Shown here in pieces: positions 59,983 to 63,877 of a stretch of DNA of 63,877 nt. The translations under genes were made by a program, and so were the position numbers. Source of the stretch: Janthinobacterium sp. (GTDB lineage Bacteria; Pseudomonadota; Gammaproteobacteria; Burkholderiales; Burkholderiaceae_D); assembly GCA_025356595.1 (NCBI GenBank), contig JANXSQ010000263.1, forward strand, positions 1-63,877, in the 5' to 3' direction. The first letter of the stretch is position 1; every line of letters starts with the position of its first letter. Under the pieces are notes generated by a model. The model saw nothing but the letters and a program-made list of their open reading frames with translations, ran no database searches and was not told the DNA's origin.

Positions 59983-61608
59983 CTACTTCGCGCGCACCTT
60001 GCCGAAGGCGTCGCCGGCTTTCCAGGCCGGCATCTTCGCCCCGTTCGCCACGGCCTGGCCCAGGTTCAGCGTGAACTGCGCCTGCTGCGTCATGCCCGAC
60101 AAATCCCAACCCGCGTCGTACTCGTCGCTGACCTGGTGGTAGCGCTCCTCATACGCCGCCACCTTGGCGCGCGAGGCCGCCGCGTCCTTCAGGAAGTCGC
60201 GCCCCGCCTCGATCGAAAAGGCCGGCACGCCGGCTTTCGCGAAGCTGAAATGGTCGCTGCGGAAGTAGCCGCCGGCCAGGTCCGGCTCGGCCTTGGCCAG
60301 GCGCATGCCCATGCCCTTGGCGACGCGCCGCGCCAGTTCGCCCAGTTCGCTGCGCTCGCTGCCCTCGACGCCGATATCGCGCGTCGCGCCGACGAAGTTC
60401 AGGCTGTCCAAGTTCAGGTTGGCCGCCGTCTTGTCGAGCGCCCACAGGGGAGCGCCGGCGTAGGCGGCGCTCCCCAGCAGGCCCTGCTCCTCGGCCGCCA
60501 CCCACAGGAACATCTGACTGCGCCGGGCCGGCTTCAGGGCCGCCTGCTGGGCCATCGCCAGCAGCGCCGCCGAGCCGGAGGCGTTGTCGACGGCGCCGTT
60601 GTAGATGGTGTCGCCGCTGCCGGCCTGCTTGCCCAGATGGTCCCAGTGCGCGCTGTAGATCACCACTTCGGCCTTCAGCCTCGGATCGGTGCCGGGCACG
60701 ATGCCGGCGACGTTGAACTGCTCGACGGCGCGCACCGCCGACTTGATTTCGCCGCTGACCTTGGCGTCCAGCGCGACGGGCCGGAAATCCTTGCGCTCGG
60801 CGGCGGCGCGCAGCGCGTCCAGGTCCCGGCCGGCGGCGCCGAACAGCGCGCGCGCGGCGCCGTCCGTGATCCAGCCCTGCATGCCGTTGCCGGCCTCGCC
60901 CCCGGCCAGCTGGAAGCGCTCGTTGGCGCCCCAGCTGCTTTGCACCACGCTCCAGCCGTAGGAGGCCGAGGCGTCGGTGTGGATCAGCAGCACGCCGGCC
61001 GCGCCGCGCCGCCTGGCCTCCTCGAATTTATATGTCCAGCGGCCGTAGTAGGTGAGCGCCTTGCCGCCGAAGCGGGCCGGCTCGGCGGCCGTCGGCTGCG
61101 GGTCGTTGACCATCATGAGCAGCATCTTGCCGCGGCAATCGACGCCCTTGAAATCGTCCCAGCCCTCTTCCGGCGCGCTGATGCCGTAGCCGACGAAGAG
61201 CAGGCCGGCGTCCAGCGTGCGCGCGGCGCGGCCGTCGCCGGCGCCCCACACCCAGTCCTGGCCGAAGCGCATCGGCAGGCTGCGCGCGCCGGCCTGCAGC
61301 CGCACGCTGCTCTCTTCGGGCAGGGCCTGGACGCCGGCGATCCGCACCGACTGGCGGTAGCCGCCGCCCGGTAGCGGCTTCAGGCCGGCGACGATGGCCT
61401 GGCTTTCCAGATAGGCGACGGTCAGGTCGCCGCCGCGCTGGCCGGTGCCGCGCCCTTCCAGCGCGTCGCTCGACAGCAGCGCCAGATGGGCGCGCAGCGG
61501 CGCCTCCAGCACTTGCGGGGCGCGGCCCTTGTCGGCGTGCGCGGGGAACGCCAGGGCCAGGCTTGTGGCCAGGGCGCCGGCGGCGAAAGAGGAAAACATC
61601 TTGTACAT
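59983..61608 (-). CDS. M28-family aminopeptidase with PA domain
   Basis: 541 residues. Signal peptide (MYKMFSSFAAGALATSLALA, cleaving after PAHA). A protease-associated domain lies in about 130-260. The zinc ligands of M28 are all visible: YSAHWDHLGKQAGSGDTIYN (His, with catalytic Asp), NGAVDNASGSAALL (bridging Asp), AAEEQGLLGSAAY (catalytic Glu pair) and FRSDHFSFAKAGVP (His). It releases N-terminal residues from peptides in the periplasm or outside. AGGA precedes the ATG at 61608. It is convergent with the SRPBCC gene. Confidence 0.92.
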   Translation of the reverse strand: MYKMFSSFAAGALATSLALAFPAHADKGRAPQVLEAPLRAHLALLSSDALEGRGTGQRGGDLTVAYLESQAIVAGLKPLPGGGYRQSVRIAGVQALPEESSVRLQAGARSLPMRFGQDWVWGAGDGRAARTLDAGLLFVGYGISAPEEGWDDFKGVDCRGKMLLMMVNDPQPTAAEPARFGGKALTYYGRWTYKFEEARRRGAAGVLLIHTDASASYGWSVVQSSWGANERFQLAGGEAGNGMQGWITDGAARALFGAAGRDLDALRAAAERKDFRPVALDAKVSGEIKSAVRAVEQFNVAGIVPGTDPRLKAEVVIYSAHWDHLGKQAGSGDTIYNGAVDNASGSAALLAMAQQAALKPARRSQMFLWVAAEEQGLLGSAAYAGAPLWALDKTAANLNLDSLNFVGATRDIGVEGSERSELGELARRVAKGMGMRLAKAEPDLAGGYFRSDHFSFAKAGVPAFSIEAGRDFLKDAAASRAKVAAYEERYHQVSDEYDAGWDLSGMTQQAQFTLNLGQAVANGAKMPAWKAGDAFGKVRAK

Positions 61609-61666
61609 GGGATCCTGAGGTGGTGGCGATGGGATGCGCATTGTAAGACAGGCGCGCCGTCCACTC

Positions 61667-61701
61667 AAAAAAAACGCGGGCGCCAGCGCGTCCGCGTTTT
61701 T
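61667..61701 (-). terminator. Intrinsic terminator of the HDOD gene
   Basis: AAAAACGCGG and CCGCGTTTTT form a 10-bp stem followed on the minus strand by further Ts. The A/T-flanked stem can work in both directions. It lies between the HDOD gene and the M28 gene. Confidence 0.9.
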
Positions 61702-61717
61702 CAGGAATTCACCCCGT

Positions 61718-62554
61718 TCAGACCAGCAGCGCCGCCGCCAGCGATTCGATTTCCTCGGCCGAATCGTCGAGCACGGCGTGCAGGGTCGTGCCGTCGGTGG
61801 CGAAGTCGATCATCGCCGCCACCTGGCGCGCGTTGGCGCTGTCCGGCGGATGCAGCGGCGAGATCACCGGCGCCAGGTCGTTGGCCAGCAGCAGCGTCTC
61901 GCCCAAGGTGCGCGGCGGCGTGCCGCCGCTGCCGTGCCACATGCCTTCGACGGCCTGCAGCACCTGGTCCGGCACGCCAAGCTGGCGCAGCACGCCGCGG
62001 CCGATGAGTTTTTCGCCGTATTCGATCCAGTCCTCGGTGTTGTCGTCGAGCAGGCCGGGATAGTCCTCGGCGCGCGACAGCAGGTAGAAGCCGCCCACCT
62101 CGTGGACGATGGCGGCGAACATCGCCGTCTCCGGATCGATGTGGCTGATTTTCCTGGCGATCACCTGGGCCAGCGCGGCGACGTGGGCCGTGTGCTCCCA
62201 CAGCCGGGCCGACTTGGCGCGCAGCAGCGGGTCGCTGATGGTGCTGCCCAACTGGCGCACGATGACCGAGGCGACCATCGATTTCAGGGTGCGGAAGCCG
62301 AGCCGGGAAACGGCCACGCGCACGCTGGTGATTTCATCGCCGCTGCGGTTGTAGGCGGCCGAATTGGCGATCGCCACGGTGCGCGCCGAAAGCAGCGGTT
62401 CGGCCATCACCATCTTGGCGGCGGCGTCGATGTGGCAATCGGGGTCGTCCAGCGCCTGTTGCAGCTTCAGCGTGGCGTTGACGTTGGCCGGAAAGGTCAG
62501 TTCGCCCTTGCCGGCCTGCGTCGCGATGCTCTTGAAGATTTCCAGTCTTTCCAT
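61718..62554 (-). CDS. HDOD-domain protein
   Basis: 278 residues. The HDOD core runs from LKLQQALDDPDCHIDAAAKM through the hallmark AMFAAIVHEVGGFYLLSRAE, where an HD-type His-Asp pair is replaced as usual in this non-catalytic family. HDOD proteins act as adaptors in c-di-GMP and two-component signalling, with no enzyme activity. I use the ATG at 62554 (MERLEIFKSI), preceded by GGAG; an upstream extension is poor. Stand-alone gene. Confidence 0.87.
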   Translation of the reverse strand: MERLEIFKSIATQAGKGELTFPANVNATLKLQQALDDPDCHIDAAAKMVMAEPLLSARTVAIANSAAYNRSGDEITSVRVAVSRLGFRTLKSMVASVIVRQLGSTISDPLLRAKSARLWEHTAHVAALAQVIARKISHIDPETAMFAAIVHEVGGFYLLSRAEDYPGLLDDNTEDWIEYGEKLIGRGVLRQLGVPDQVLQAVEGMWHGSGGTPPRTLGETLLLANDLAPVISPLHPPDSANARQVAAMIDFATDGTTLHAVLDDSAEEIESLAAALLV

Positions 62555-62675
62555 GTCTGCGCTCTCCTCCCATGCCGGGCCGCGCGGGCCGGCTTGACCC
62601 GCCAGGCGATCCGGGCCATCGATCGATGCCGGCGGCGCCGCCGCAAGGGCGTCTCCGCCGCGCCGCCGCACCACC

Positions 62676-63752
62676 CTACTTGTTCGCCACCTTGCCGGCG
62701 ACGCCCTCGACGAAATAATCCATCTTGTTCAGGGCTTCGTCGCTGATGTTACCCTTTTCCAGGCGCACTTTGCCTTCGTTGTCCTTCATCGGTCCGGCGA
62801 AGGGCGTCAGCTTGCCGCTGACGATGTCCTGCTCGCGCGCGGCGACGTACTTGCGCACGTCCGCCGGCACCGCCGCGTTGATGTCCTCCAGCTTGACCAT
62901 GCCCTCCTTGATGCCGCCCCAGACGCTGGTCGGCTTCCAGCTGCCGTCGATGACCGCCTGCGCCTGTTTCGTATAGTATGCACCCCAATGATGCGTTACG
63001 GCAGCCAGTTGCGCCTTCGGACCGTATTTTTTCATGTCCGAATGGTAGGCGATGGCGTACTTGCCTTTTTCCTCGGCGGCCTGCACCACGGCGGTCGAAT
63101 CGGTGTGGTGGGTGACGACGTCGGCGCCCTGCCCCAGCAGCGTCATGGCGGCGTCGCGCTCCTTGCCCGGGTCGAACCAGCTGTTCACCCAGATCACCTT
63201 CACCTCGGCCTTGGGATCGACGCTGCGCATGCCGCGCGCGAAGGCGTTAACTCCCTGCAACACTTCCGGGATCGGGAAGGCCGCCACATAGCCGGCCACG
63301 TGGGTCTTGCTCATCTTGCCGGCCAACACGCCGGCCAGGTAGCGGCCCTCGTAGAAGCGGGCGTTGGTGTTGGCCACGTTGGCGGCCGTCTTGTAGCCGG
63401 TCAGGTGGATGAACTTCACGTCGGGGAATTGCTTGGCCACCTTCAGGGTCGGGTTCATATAGCCGAAGGAGGTGGTGATCACCAGCTTGCTGCCCTGCTG
63501 CGCCAGGTCGCGGATGACGCGCTCGGCGTCGGCCCCTTCCGGCACGTTCTCGACATACTTGGTGGTGACTTTCGCGCCCAGCGCCTTTTCCATTTCCTTG
63601 CGGGCGATGTCGTGCTGGGTGGTCCAGCCGGCGTCGCCGATCGGGCTGATGTAGACGAAGCCGACGTTGAGCGGCGCCGCGGCGGCGCTCAGGGCCATGA
63701 TGGGCGACAGGACGGCCGTGCACAGCGCCGCGCGCAAGATTTTTTTGGACAT
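62676..63752 (-). CDS. BMP-family ABC transporter substrate-binding protein
   Basis: 358 residues. Signal peptide MSKKILRAALCTAVLSPIMA, then PLNVGFVYISPIGDAGWTTQ, the BMP/Med family opening, and FPDVKFIHLTGYKTAANVAN further on. These proteins deliver nucleosides or purines to an ABC importer from the periplasm. No transporter genes are in the window; they may lie beyond its end. ATG at 63752. The last 125 bases of the window hold no gene that I can see. Confidence 0.93.
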   Translation of the reverse strand: MSKKILRAALCTAVLSPIMALSAAAAPLNVGFVYISPIGDAGWTTQHDIARKEMEKALGAKVTTKYVENVPEGADAERVIRDLAQQGSKLVITTSFGYMNPTLKVAKQFPDVKFIHLTGYKTAANVANTNARFYEGRYLAGVLAGKMSKTHVAGYVAAFPIPEVLQGVNAFARGMRSVDPKAEVKVIWVNSWFDPGKERDAAMTLLGQGADVVTHHTDSTAVVQAAEEKGKYAIAYHSDMKKYGPKAQLAAVTHHWGAYYTKQAQAVIDGSWKPTSVWGGIKEGMVKLEDINAAVPADVRKYVAAREQDIVSGKLTPFAGPMKDNEGKVRLEKGNISDEALNKMDYFVEGVAGKVANK

Positions 63753-63877
63753 GATTTTCCTCGTGATGATTCCCGCCCGATACTACAAGCCGCGCCGCGG
63801 GGGAGAAAACGGCACGGCCCTCCAATCTACAACACCCCGCAAACCGGGGACAGACCACGATTTCCGGGAAATATTTC

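Overview
The window is GC-rich chromosomal DNA, densely coding on both strands, with no rRNA, tRNA, phage, IS or CRISPR signal that I can see. Gene content and protein style (etfB, tusA, alaS, glnS with short spacers, LytTR system, betaproteobacterial SirB2/LLM/LysR genes, many DUF proteins) suggest a betaproteobacterium of the Oxalobacteraceae (Massilia/Duganella/Janthinobacterium-like). This placement is inference from protein character only.

Layout. 1-3507 is housekeeping: partial etfB, a TusA-family sulfur carrier and alaS, all on the minus strand. 3508-13869 is accessory: a secreted pectate-lyase-fold protein, a glycerophosphodiesterase, a LytS/LytTR two-component pair, a secreted CARDB protein, and an MFS exporter with a divergent LysR regulator. 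13959-16511 is a four-gene minus-strand operon of three unrecognised proteins behind a J-domain protein. glnS follows. 18661-23148 is the most novel stretch: an orphan CHASE-domain sensor kinase, two paralogous proteins with a GRDP-like N-terminal domain and different in-frame tandem repeats (7 x 14 aa and 10 x 9 aa), and a 65-aa proline-rich peptide. These genes are tied together by shared promoter and operator motifs. 23431-46797 holds ordinary metabolic, transport and regulatory genes (ferredoxin reductase, DUF1345, HPF, diguanylate cyclase, exonuclease I, pyrF, LemA/TPM, SDR, VanZ, LLM oxidoreductase, acyltransferases). It also holds a candidate small RNA at about 38244-38306 whose loop carries an anti-Shine-Dalgarno CUCCUCC.

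46795-59969 is a coherent surface or pilus-like system. Five secreted proteins on the minus strand share a DUF6160-type N-terminal motif (two are near-identical duplicates). They face a plus-strand operon encoding a C39 peptidase, two outer-membrane beta-barrel proteins, a DUF2059 protein, an AraC-type regulator, a large zinc metalloprotease, a SRPBCC protein, and a fusion of a canonical-spacing MshEN (c-di-GMP-binding type) domain to a DUF6160-like exported domain. This resembles the putative fil pilus clusters annotated in Acinetobacter, but the MshEN fusion suggests direct second-messenger control. The window closes with an M28 peptidase, an HDOD protein and a BMP-family binding protein (59983-63752, minus strand).
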